Source of the DNA: Gammaproteobacteria bacterium
GTDB taxonomy: Bacteria; Pseudomonadota; Gammaproteobacteria; Steroidobacterales; Steroidobacteraceae
Assembly: GCA_005877705.1 (NCBI GenBank)
Contig: VBNY01000089.1
Coordinates: forward strand, 1 to 5,393
Direction of reading: 5' to 3'
Length of the DNA: 5,393 nt
The notes below the pieces were generated by a model that was not told the origin of the DNA, searched no databases, and saw only the letters and a program-made list of their open reading frames with translations. How positions within the stretch are numbered: position 1 is the stretch's first letter; the number at the start of each line of letters is the position of its first letter. Positions 1-5,393 of the stretch are shown here, piece after piece. The translations under genes and the position numbers were made by a program.

Positions 1-215
1 TCTATCGTCAGATCAATGACGTCCGTATGCACAGCCAGTGGAGCGCCATGAAGGACAAGGTCCTGACGGCGCAGCGCATCGCTGAATACAACGAGCAGCA
101 CCTGGCGCTGTACGAGGCGATCCGCACGCGCGACATCGAAGCGGCCGTGGCTGTTGTCACCGATCACTTGCACTACGCGAGGCGCCAGCTGATGGGCGCC
201 AACTCGGCCGCGTGA
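1..215 (+). CDS. GntR-family transcriptional regulator, FCD domain, C-terminal end (partial)
   Basis: This is the 3' end of a gene that begins left of the window; 70 codons are visible, in frame from base 3. The visible protein is alpha-helical and matches the last helices of an FCD (FadR C-terminal) ligand-binding domain: a QHLALYEAIRTRD stretch followed by A...VVTDHLHYARRQL. Two histidines (visible residues 33 and 55) lie 22 residues apart, the spacing expected of the last two metal/ligand-binding histidines of FCD proteins. The winged-helix DNA-binding domain would lie outside the window. FCD regulators typically repress catabolic operons for organic acids, sugar acids or amino acids and are released by the substrate. 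It converges on the permease and ends about 80 bases from it, so it may or may not belong to the same locus. The family call is fairly secure; the ligand is unknown. Confidence 0.8.
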   Translation, partial: YRQINDVRMHSQWSAMKDKVLTAQRIAEYNEQHLALYEAIRTRDIEAAVAVVTDHLHYARRQLMGANSAA

Positions 216-276
216 GGCCGGGTGTGTTGCTGCGCACATCTGTGATCCGCTTCGCTCAGCGCGCGCGACAGCTTGC

Positions 277-291
277 GGCCCGCAGCGGGCC
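277..291. terminator. Short GC hairpin between convergent genes, possible weak terminator
   Basis: GGCCCG (277-282) and CGGGCC (286-291) are perfect complements around a three-base CAG loop. The hairpin sits 4 bases beyond the permease stop codon (TAA on the minus strand, 296-298) and about 60 bases after the stop of the convergent GntR gene. Neither side carries a run of T, so it does not meet the usual rho-independent pattern. It may only stabilise 3' ends or be chance in GC-rich DNA. Confidence 0.3.
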
Positions 292-295
292 TCGC

Positions 296-1816
296 TTACC
301 GGTGCAGCAGGTGCGCGTCGCCGGCTGGAGCATGCCCGCGGTCATAGGGCTTTGCGGCGATCATGTACAGGGTCCCGAGCAACACAACCCCTACCGCGGT
401 CACGATCATCCCGTAGTTGTTGTACCAGGGGTCTTGAGGGTTTCGCGGCCAGATCATATCGACGATCGCGAACAGCCCGTAACTCAGCGCGATGATGTTC
501 ACGGGCCATCCCCAGCGCCCCAGGGTGAACGGGCCGGCGGGCTTCCAGCCCTTGGCTCTGGCGATCAGCGCCGCGAGCACCAGCATCTGAAAGGCGATAT
601 AGATTCCGGCCGAGGCGAAACTGATGATCGTGTTGACCGCGTTCTGCAGCCACAAGCCGCACAGGGCGATCAAAGCGGCCACGAGGCCCGCGGTGAGCAA
701 TGCCGCCACCGGTACGTGCGTACGCGGCGAGATGCGGCTGAACAACTTGGCTCCGGCGATCATCTCATCGCGCGCGTACGCGAACAGCAGGCGGCTCGCG
801 GCCGCCTGCATGCTGAGCGTGCACGACAAGAAGGACACAAGAACCACGACGATCACCGCACGGAATCCCACCTCGCCCACGGCGGAGCGCAGAATGCTGG
901 CGACCGGATCCGCGTCCTTGCCGGCAATGACGGACTGCATGTCAGGAACAGCAAGAATGAGGGCGAGGCACACCAACATCGCGGCAGCCCCGCCGACGTA
1001 GATGGTCATGCGCATTGCCTTGGGGATCATGCGGCTCGCATCCGGAGTCTCTTCCGCCACATCCCCGCACGCCTCGAAGCCGTAATAGCAGAACATGGCC
1101 GCCAGCGCCGCTGCGAGGAAGGCCGGCAGGTAGCTACCGCCGCTGCGGATGCCGAAGGTGTCGAACACCGTACTGAACGGGTGATGGCGAGCGAACAGCA
1201 GCAGATAGCCTCCGACGACGACCGCGCCGATCAGCTCGCAGATGAAGCCGAACATGGCGACGCGCGCCAGCAGCCGTGTGCCGCTTACATTGCAAAGCGT
1301 CGCGAGCGCGATCATGACGAGTGCGATGCTCGTGGTGGTAGCGGGCTGTGGCGTGAAGCCGAACAATTGCGCCACGAACGGCGCTCCGCCAGTGGTGACG
1401 GCCGCGATCGAGACGAGCAGGGCGCAGCCGTACACCCAGCCGGCCATCCACGCCCAGCGCTTGCCGACGAGCCGCCGTGCCCAGGGGTACAGCCCTCCGG
1501 AGATCGGAAATTGCGACACGACTTCGCCGAATATCAGACAGACGAACATCTGACCGATACCGACGAGCACATACCACCAGAACATTGGCGGACCGCCTGC
1601 AGCCAGCGCAAAGGCGAACAGGCTGTAGACACCGACGACGGGCGAGAGGTAGGTAAACCCGAGCGAGAAGTTCTCCAACTCCGACATGGTGCGGTCGAAC
1701 TTTGAGGCGTAGCCGAGCGCCTGCAGCTGCGCGGCATCGGCATCCAGCGTGCCCCGGGCCGTGCTATCTATCGCAGCAGTTGCGTCCAGTTCCGCAGTTC
1801 GAAGCCGGTTGCTCAC
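296..1816 (-). CDS. APC-superfamily amino acid/amine permease
   Basis: A complete inner-membrane transporter of 506 residues, normal for the family, that probably brings an amino acid or amine into the cell by ion- or proton-coupled symport or exchange. A polar N-terminal tail of about 45 residues precedes roughly twelve hydrophobic segments, beginning with ENFSLGFTYLSPVVGVYSLF (48-67). APC hallmarks are present: SQFPISGGLYPWARR (101-115), the membrane-plus-loop motif GFEACGDVAEETPDASRMIPKAM (246-268), and SRLLFAYARDEM (341-352) followed by the THVPVAALL stretch. The sequence resembles the amino acid/choline (ACT) branch, which includes GABA and choline permeases, more than the lysine/aromatic branch, but this is judged by eye. 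The start is GTG at 1816 with GGAG seven bases upstream; it overlaps the regulator stop, so the two are co-transcribed and probably translationally coupled. Lying beside sarcosine oxidase genes suggests an N-methyl amino acid or precursor as substrate; this is inference. Confidence 0.88.
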   Translation of the reverse strand: MSNRLRTAELDATAAIDSTARGTLDADAAQLQALGYASKFDRTMSELENFSLGFTYLSPVVGVYSLFAFALAAGGPPMFWWYVLVGIGQMFVCLIFGEVVSQFPISGGLYPWARRLVGKRWAWMAGWVYGCALLVSIAAVTTGGAPFVAQLFGFTPQPATTTSIALVMIALATLCNVSGTRLLARVAMFGFICELIGAVVVGGYLLLFARHHPFSTVFDTFGIRSGGSYLPAFLAAALAAMFCYYGFEACGDVAEETPDASRMIPKAMRMTIYVGGAAAMLVCLALILAVPDMQSVIAGKDADPVASILRSAVGEVGFRAVIVVVLVSFLSCTLSMQAAASRLLFAYARDEMIAGAKLFSRISPRTHVPVAALLTAGLVAALIALCGLWLQNAVNTIISFASAGIYIAFQMLVLAALIARAKGWKPAGPFTLGRWGWPVNIIALSYGLFAIVDMIWPRNPQDPWYNNYGMIVTAVGVVLLGTLYMIAAKPYDRGHAPAGDAHLLHR

Positions 1817-2469
1817 TCGGAGGCTCCGCTCGCATACATGATGATCGACAGCATGCGGATCGGCATCTTGATGAGCCGCTCCGGGCCGTGGGCGATATCT
1901 CCACGGAACGTGAGCGCATCTCCCTCCTTGAGCAGATAGCTTTCCTTGCCATGACGGTAGCGCATCTCGCCGGAGAGAATGTAGATGAACTCGGTGCCGG
2001 CGTGCTGGAAGCCGGGAAACACCTCGCTCTTGTCGGTGAGAGTGACGAAGAACGGCTCGAACTCCTTGCGCGGTCCGCGCGGCGCGGCCAGCAGTTGATA
2101 GGCATGCTTGTGCCTCGTACCCCTGCGCACCACCTCCAGGCCCTGACCCGCCGGCACATGTTGCGCTTCGGCGTCGGCGGCGCCCACATCCTGCAACAGC
2201 AGCGCGGGGCGTATGCCGAGAACCTCCGCGAGCGCCACGATCGTTTCCAGACTGGGACTTACACGCCCCGTCTCGAGACGACTCAGCATCCCGGGGCTGA
2301 TGCCGGCCTGTTGGGCGACGTTGGCGAGCGTGAGACCGAGCTCGTCACGGATGCGCCGCGCCACGCGACCGATGCTCGCGGCGCAGTCCGGGCCGGCGAG
2401 CGTCACGCGCCGCGGTTCCTCGGCGACATGCGCTTTGCGATGCGCTGCAGTGCGCCCCCGTTTCCCCAT
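1813..2469 (-). CDS. XRE-family HTH regulator with C-terminal cupin sensor domain
   Basis: A 218-residue DNA-binding regulator. Residues 31-92 form a Cro/C1-type helix-turn-helix with a classic core (LTLANVAQQAGISPGMLSRLETGRVSPSLETI, about 47-77). Residues about 140-212 form a small cupin barrel: FQHAGTEFIYILSGEM (155-169) is cupin motif 1 and EGDALTFRGDIAH (182-194) is motif 2, with H156, E160 and H194 as possible metal or ligand contacts. This architecture is shared with PuuR-like and related regulators of amine and amino acid catabolism, where the cupin binds the inducer. I chose ATG 2469 because the N-terminal tail before the HTH then has the usual length. An in-frame ATG at 2499 and a further one at 2652 lack Shine-Dalgarno sequences, and 2469 itself has only a weak GGA about ten bases upstream. 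The gene is divergent from soxB and overlaps the permease start, so it most likely controls both directions (inference). Whether it represses or activates cannot be read from sequence. Confidence 0.87.
   Translation of the reverse strand: MGKRGRTAAHRKAHVAEEPRRVTLAGPDCAASIGRVARRIRDELGLTLANVAQQAGISPGMLSRLETGRVSPSLETIVALAEVLGIRPALLLQDVGAADAEAQHVPAGQGLEVVRRGTRHKHAYQLLAAPRGPRKEFEPFFVTLTDKSEVFPGFQHAGTEFIYILSGEMRYRHGKESYLLKEGDALTFRGDIAHGPERLIKMPIRMLSIIMYASGASE
1824..1827 (-). promoter_or_regulatory. Ribosome binding site supporting the GTG start of the permease
   Basis: On the minus strand GGAG lies seven bases before GTG (1816-1814). The GTG shares its last two bases with the TGA stop of the regulator (GTGA, 1816-1813). 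The site lies inside the regulator coding sequence, as expected for a coupled operon, and decides the non-ATG start. Confidence 0.6.
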
Positions 2470-2547
2470 TGATTGATTGTCCGTGTGACGCTGCCGCATT
2501 TTACTTTGAAGATTGCTGGGGGAGAGCGGTGGGCGCGCAGTCGCGAG

Positions 2548-2555
2548 GAATATTC
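2548..2555. repeat. 8-bp palindrome GAATATTC in the divergent intergenic region
   Basis: A perfect AT-rich palindrome between the regulator and soxB, about 80 bases upstream of the regulator start. It stands out in GC-rich surroundings. On the minus strand it overlaps TAAGAAT, which could serve as a -10 element for the regulator-permease transcript, but no convincing -35 is visible. It may be part of an operator or an AT-rich promoter core. Confidence 0.3.
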
Positions 2556-2562
2556 TTACCAC

Positions 2563-2575
2563 GCAAGTGCCTTGC
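2563..2575. repeat. Inverted repeat GCAAG-TGC-CTTGC in the divergent intergenic region
   Basis: Two perfect 5-bp arms are separated by three bases and sit between the two 8-bp palindromes of the intergenic region. Size and location fit a dimeric regulator half-site pair, but a 5-bp match can occur by chance. No second copy is evident in the window. Confidence 0.3.
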
Positions 2576-2590
2576 ATGCCAGTAAACCGT

Positions 2591-2604
2591 GTGATACGTA
2601 TAAC
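2591..2604 (+). promoter_or_regulatory. Candidate operator (GTGATACGTATAAC) overlapping a -10-like element for the sox operon
   Basis: The core ATACGTAT (2594-2601) is a perfect palindrome; extending outward gives one mismatched pair and then GT/AC, so 12 of 14 positions are symmetric. TATAAC at 2599-2604 is one base from the TATAAT consensus on the plus strand and overlaps the right half of the palindrome. A TTGCAT at 2572 is too far away (21-base spacer) to be an ideal -35, so promoter activity may be weak or activator-dependent. If used, the soxB transcript would carry a leader of roughly 145 bases. The XRE-cupin protein encoded next door is the obvious candidate binder, but this is inference. 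Confidence 0.35.
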
Positions 2605-2633
2605 CTGCGGCTCGCGCTTGCGGGGCAGCGCTT

Positions 2634-2675
2634 CGCGATTCCACGGCGGCACGAGAAATCGCGTCCACCGCGGAA
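2634..2675 (+). repeat. Overlapping inverted repeats in the presumed soxB leader
   Basis: CGCGATT (2634-2640) is perfectly complementary to AATCGCG (2657-2663). TTCCACGGCGG (2639-2649) is complementary at 9 of 11 positions to CCACCGCGGAA (2665-2675). The two pairings share bases at 2639-2640 and interleave, so they would compete or form a knotted structure. They lie between the candidate -10 and the soxB ribosome binding site. I recognise no known riboswitch class here. Confidence 0.3.
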
Positions 2676-2743
2676 TAAACGTCTGACGCTCAGTCGCCGA
2701 TGCCGGTACGTCTAATCAAATTCGCGCTCTCGCGCCGGCATCC

Positions 2744-2747
2744 GGAG
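2744..2747 (+). promoter_or_regulatory. Ribosome binding site deciding the soxB start
   Basis: GGAG lies six bases before ATG 2754. The longer in-frame start at ATG 2700 has no purine-rich motif at a useful distance, so 2754 is preferred; it shortens the protein from 417 to 399 residues. Confidence 0.6.
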
Positions 2748-2753
2748 CCCCGG

Positions 2754-3953
2754 ATGTTTACTCGCCACGAGCGTTTGAAGCCGAGCTACGACGTCGTCAT
2801 CATCGGCGCAGGCGGGCACGGACTGGCGGCGGCTTACTATCTCGCGCGCGACCACGGAATCCGCGACGTGGCGATCCTCGAGAAGGGCTACCTCGGAGGC
2901 GGCAATACGGGTCGCAACACAACGATCATCCGGTCCAACTATCTGACGCCTGAAGGCGTGCAGTTCTACGACGAGAGCGTGCGGCTGTGGCAGGACCTGT
3001 CGCAGGATTTCGATCTGAATCTGTTCTACTCCACCCGCGGCCATTTCACGCTCGCGCACACGGATGCCGCCATGCGCACGATGCGCTGGCGTGCCGAGGT
3101 CAACAAGCACTTCGGCGTCGCGAGTGAGGCGGTCGACAGCCAGGCCGTGCGCGCCGCGATCCCGATGATGGACATGACCTGCGGCGGCCACGCGCCGGTG
3201 GTGGGGGCGCTTTATCACGCCCCTGGCGCGATCGCCCGTCACGACGCGGTAGCCTGGGGCTACGGGCGTGGCGCCGATCAGCGGGGAGCCGAGATCCATC
3301 AGAACACGGAAGTCGTAGCCATCGAGCTCGAGGACCAGGGCTCCGGTGCGCGGGTAGCCGGCGTCATCACCAATCGCGGCCGCATCGCGACGCGCAAGGT
3401 GCTGTGTGCGGTCGCCGGGTTCACGCCACGGCTGCTGGCCATGGTCGGCCTGCGCTCGCCGATCTACATTCATCCGCTGCAGGCGATGGTGTCAGAGCCC
3501 ATCAAACCTTGGCTCGATCCGATCATCGTGTCTGCGTCGCTGCATGTCTACGTCAGTCAAAGTGCGCGCGGTGAGCTCGTCATGGGCGCATCGCTCGACC
3601 CCTACGAGCTGCACTCCACGCGCTCGACACTCGACTTCGCGGAGTCGCTCGCCGCACACATGCTCGACCTGTTCCCGTTCCTGTCGGACGTCAAGGTCAA
3701 CCGGCAGTGGGCCGGATTGGCCGACATGACGCCGGACTTCGCGCCGATCATGGGTCTGACGCCGGTGCGAGGCTTCTATCTGGATTCGGGCTGGGGCACG
3801 TGGGGGTTCAAGGCGACCCCCGTGTGCGGTAAGACGATGAGCTACACCGTGGCCAAGGATGCGGACCATCCGCTCATCAAAGGCTTCACATTCGACCGCT
3901 TCGCGCGCTACGCCCTCACGGCGGAGAAAGGCGCGGCCTCCGTGGGACATTGA
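2754..3953 (+). CDS. soxB: Sarcosine oxidase, heterotetrameric, beta subunit
   Basis: Catalytic flavin subunit (399 residues; family members are about 400-415) of cytoplasmic heterotetrameric sarcosine oxidase. The complex oxidises sarcosine (N-methylglycine) to glycine, passing the methyl carbon to tetrahydrofolate and electrons through FAD and FMN to oxygen, giving H2O2. Residues 12-45 form the FAD-binding Rossmann start, with GAGGHG at 18-23 and an acidic end at LEK (42-44). The signature RNTTIIRSNYL (54-64) follows. H163 in GAIARHD aligns by motif with the histidine that binds FMN covalently in characterised beta subunits. R60 and K353 (GWGTWGFKATP, 346-356) occupy the positions of the carboxylate-binding Arg and Lys known from monomeric sarcosine oxidase, supporting an N-methyl amino acid substrate. 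The C-terminal DRFA segment is also typical. It is first in the plus-strand operon, seven bases before soxD. These sox genes are unrelated to the thiosulfate-oxidation sox genes. An N-methyl amino acid other than sarcosine is possible. Confidence 0.93.
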   Translation: MFTRHERLKPSYDVVIIGAGGHGLAAAYYLARDHGIRDVAILEKGYLGGGNTGRNTTIIRSNYLTPEGVQFYDESVRLWQDLSQDFDLNLFYSTRGHFTLAHTDAAMRTMRWRAEVNKHFGVASEAVDSQAVRAAIPMMDMTCGGHAPVVGALYHAPGAIARHDAVAWGYGRGADQRGAEIHQNTEVVAIELEDQGSGARVAGVITNRGRIATRKVLCAVAGFTPRLLAMVGLRSPIYIHPLQAMVSEPIKPWLDPIIVSASLHVYVSQSARGELVMGASLDPYELHSTRSTLDFAESLAAHMLDLFPFLSDVKVNRQWAGLADMTPDFAPIMGLTPVRGFYLDSGWGTWGFKATPVCGKTMSYTVAKDADHPLIKGFTFDRFARYALTAEKGAASVGH

Positions 3954-3960
3954 GTTTGAC

Positions 3961-4242
3961 ATGAAGCTCATGACTTGTCCGATCAACGGCCCGCGGGCGA
4001 TCAGCGAATTCGTGTGCGCGGGCGAAGTGCGCGCCATGCCGGATCCCGCCACCAGCAGCGATGCCGCCTGGGCGGACTACGTCTTCAACCGCAACGCCGT
4101 GCCGGCAGTGAAGCAGGAGTGGTGGTGCCACACGCCGAGCGGCGTCTGGTTCATCGCCGAGCGCGACACCTCCACCGACACGATTCACCGCACGTACCTC
4201 TATCAGCCGGGCTGCCTGTTGCAGCCGGAGCGGGCTGCATGA
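3961..4242 (+). CDS. soxD: Sarcosine oxidase, heterotetrameric, delta subunit
   Basis: A 93-residue subunit, the usual size, that packs against the alpha and beta subunits of the oxidase complex. Recognisable features are the N-terminal CPINGPRAISEF (6-17), where members usually begin CPxCGPR or CPxNGPR, and WWCHTPSGVWFIAERDT (54-70), the conserved tryptophan-rich segment ending in ERDT. In crystallised enzymes this subunit binds zinc through three Cys and one His. Here C6 and H57 remain, but the second Cys is N9 and the last is G61, so a canonical site is not possible; C56 is next to H57. Variants with the CPINGPR form occur, to my recollection, in rhizobial-type operons, so this is probably a sub-family trait rather than decay. 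It starts seven bases after soxB with only a weak ribosome binding site, suggesting coupling to soxB. Its stop overlaps the soxA start (ATGA). Confidence 0.9.
   Translation: MKLMTCPINGPRAISEFVCAGEVRAMPDPATSSDAAWADYVFNRNAVPAVKQEWWCHTPSGVWFIAERDTSTDTIHRTYLYQPGCLLQPERAA
4227..4230 (+). promoter_or_regulatory. Ribosome binding site for soxA inside the soxD 3' end
   Basis: GGAG lies eight bases before ATG 4239, within the last codons of soxD. The ATG shares bases with the soxD TGA (ATGA, 4239-4242), so soxA translation is probably coupled to soxD, which helps match subunit amounts. Confidence 0.55.
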
Positions 4243-5393
4243 GACGCCTTCCCCATGTGCCGGGCGAGCTCATCGACCGCCAGCGGCCGCTGCAGTTCTG
4301 GTTCGAAGACTCGCCGGTACGGGGGTATCGCGGCGACACCATCAGTTCCGCGCTCACGGCGAACGGCGTGCGAATTCTCGGGCGGTCATTCAAATATCAT
4401 CGGCCGAGAGGCCTGCTGAGCGCGGCAGGGCACGACGTCAATGCCATGGTGCAGGTTGCGCGCGGCGATCGCAGCATCCCTAACGTGCGCGCGGATGTCG
4501 TGCCGGTTGATTCCGATTGGCGCGTCAACGCTGTCAACACGCGCGGCGGGCTCGCGCGCGACCGGCTCGCGGTTCTCGGCCGCCTGGCGCCCTTTCTTCC
4601 GGTGGGCTTCTACTACAAGGCGTTCCACAGCAAACGCTGGTTTCCGCGCTGGGAGCGAATGTTCCGCCGCCTGAGCGGTCTGGGCGAAGTTGATCTGCGC
4701 GCCAGCCGTCGCGCTACGCCGAAGCGTTACGACTTCTGTGACGTGCTGGTGATTGGCGCGGGACCTTCGGGGCTCGCCGCCGCGTTGGCGGCGGCCGCAC
4801 GCGGCGCAGGAGTGATCCTGGTCGATGAGAATCCGACGGTGGGAGGCAGCGGACTCTACGCCCGTGGTGGCGCAGCGGTTGCGGCAGACAAGACCGCGGC
4901 GCTCGTGGCTGCCGCGCAGGCCAACCCCCGGGTGCGGATTCTGACGAGCACATATGCGGCCGGCTATTACGCGGATCACTGGGTTGCGCTGGTAGCGCCC
5001 GAATGCATGGTCAAGGTGCGGGCGCGCAGTGTCGTCATCGCGCAGGGAGCTTACGAGCAGCCGGCCGTGTTCCGCGGCAACGACTTGCCCGGAGTGATGC
5101 TGGCGAGCGCGGCGCAGCGATTGTTGTATCACCACGCGGTTGCCGCCGCGCGCCGCGTTGCCGTTCTAACCGCCAACGCCGAGGGTTATGCGGCCGCGCT
5201 GGATGGTCTCACGAACGGCGTTGAGTTGGCCGCAGTGCTGGATTTGCGCGCGGCGCCCGGCCCTGTCTCGCGAGCGGCGGCGGACGAGTTGGCGCGGCGC
5301 GGCGTCGCGCTGCACTACGGGGTCGTGCCGATCGAGGCCGGCGCGCGGGACGGCGGTGATGTCGGCAGCCTGCTGTTCGAAACGACGGCGGGC
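4239..5393 (+). CDS. soxA: Sarcosine oxidase, heterotetrameric, alpha subunit (3' truncated by window edge)
   Basis: The first 385 codons, with no interruption, of a protein normally close to 1000 residues. Residues about 15-95 form the N-terminal ferredoxin-like (Fer2_4) domain, with RGYRGDTISSALTANGV (28-44) and the hallmark RSFKYHRPRGLL (49-60). The cysteines that hold a 2Fe-2S cluster in related amine dehydrogenases are absent here, as is usual for sarcosine oxidase alpha. A linker with LPVGFYYKAFHSKRWFPRWE (120-139) leads to a nucleotide-binding Rossmann domain starting CDVLVIGAGPSGLAAALAAA (167-186), with GAGPSG at 173-178 and an acidic strand end at VDEN (195-198); in known structures this domain holds NAD+. 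The C-terminal half, outside the window, should contain the folate-binding aminomethyltransferase-like domain that accepts the one-carbon unit. It overlaps soxD by four bases. soxG is expected next. Confidence 0.92.
   Translation, partial: MRRLPHVPGELIDRQRPLQFWFEDSPVRGYRGDTISSALTANGVRILGRSFKYHRPRGLLSAAGHDVNAMVQVARGDRSIPNVRADVVPVDSDWRVNAVNTRGGLARDRLAVLGRLAPFLPVGFYYKAFHSKRWFPRWERMFRRLSGLGEVDLRASRRATPKRYDFCDVLVIGAGPSGLAAALAAAARGAGVILVDENPTVGGSGLYARGGAAVAADKTAALVAAAQANPRVRILTSTYAAGYYADHWVALVAPECMVKVRARSVVIAQGAYEQPAVFRGNDLPGVMLASAAQRLLYHHAVAAARRVAVLTANAEGYAAALDGLTNGVELAAVLDLRAAPGPVSRAAADELARRGVALHYGVVPIEAGARDGGDVGSLLFETTAG

Larger units (their letters stand above)
2470..2753. other. Divergent intergenic control region between regulator and soxB
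   Basis: A 284-base stretch with no credible gene. It should hold both promoters, one for the minus-strand regulator-permease operon and one for the plus-strand sox operon. It is locally more AT-rich than the flanking genes around 2545-2605, where the palindromes and the TATAAC element lie. The last 80 bases are structured and end with the soxB ribosome binding site. Next to the regulator start is a short tandem run, GATTGATTGATTG on the minus-strand side read as CAATCAATCAATG. I see no clear sigma-54 (GG-N10-GC) element. Confidence 0.6.

Noticed and set aside
212..1705. Long plus-strand open frame of 497 codons opposite the permease
   Set aside because: Its translation is rich in R, H, D, E and Q with no recognisable domain and no membrane segments. 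It lies exactly antisense to a clear twelve-helix permease. Long shadow frames are common in GC-rich genes.
1702..2472. Plus-strand open frame of 256 codons opposite the regulator
   Set aside because: No recognisable domain, and the minus strand encodes a textbook HTH plus cupin protein across the same bases.
2556..2590. Sigma-54 promoter, suggested by minus-strand TGGCATGC followed by TTGC
   Set aside because: The GG and GC elements are 14 bases apart rather than the required 10.
2500..2753. Glycine riboswitch ahead of the sox operon, suggested by GGGGGAGAGCGG near 2517
   Set aside because: The GGAGAG-like piece is present, but the conserved GAAGGGGCAA-type core and following helices are not seen, and it lies upstream of the candidate promoter.
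3859..4242. Longer start for soxD, inside soxB
   Set aside because: It would add 34 residues with no similarity to the family; ATG 3961 gives the standard MKLMTCP start and normal length.
3951..4242. Frameshift or breakage at the soxB-soxD or soxD-soxA junctions
   Set aside because: Each gene ends and begins with complete family-typical termini; the short gap and ATGA overlap are normal operon junctions.
4386..5135. Minus-strand open frame of 249 codons within soxA
   Set aside because: Arg/His-rich composition without motifs; the plus strand encodes SoxA motifs through the entire stretch.

Overview
The window is high-GC DNA with tightly packed genes and 4-base stop/start overlaps. It looks like a soil- or plant-associated proteobacterium (beta-, gamma- or alphaproteobacterial), though the sequence alone does not fix the genus. 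It carries most of a heterotetrameric sarcosine oxidase operon, together with a divergently transcribed regulator and permease.

Layout, left to right: (1) 1-215, plus strand, the C-terminal end of a GntR-family regulator with an FCD ligand-binding domain, cut by the window edge. (2) 296-1816, minus strand, a complete APC-superfamily amino acid/amine permease. (3) 1813-2469, minus strand, an XRE-type helix-turn-helix regulator with a C-terminal cupin sensor. Its stop overlaps the permease GTG start (GTGA), so these two form one operon. (4) 2470-2753, a divergent intergenic region with two 8-bp palindromes, a short inverted repeat, a -10-like TATAAC and a leader rich in inverted repeats. (5) 2754-3953, soxB (beta subunit, FAD/FMN). 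(6) 3961-4242, soxD (delta subunit). (7) 4239 to the window end, soxA (alpha subunit), partial. The order B-D-A is canonical, so soxG (gamma subunit) is expected just beyond the right edge.

Proposed working model (inference): the permease imports an N-methylated amino acid or related amine. The XRE-cupin protein senses it or a product and controls both divergent transcripts. SoxBDA(G) then oxidatively demethylates it to glycine or an amino acid, yielding H2O2 and passing the one-carbon unit to tetrahydrofolate. The main oddities are that SoxD lacks two of the four zinc ligands of the crystallised enzymes, that glyA is absent upstream of soxB where it often sits, and that the soxB leader is long and structured. 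I did not find evidence for an entirely new system. The enzyme families are known, and the open questions concern substrate and regulation.
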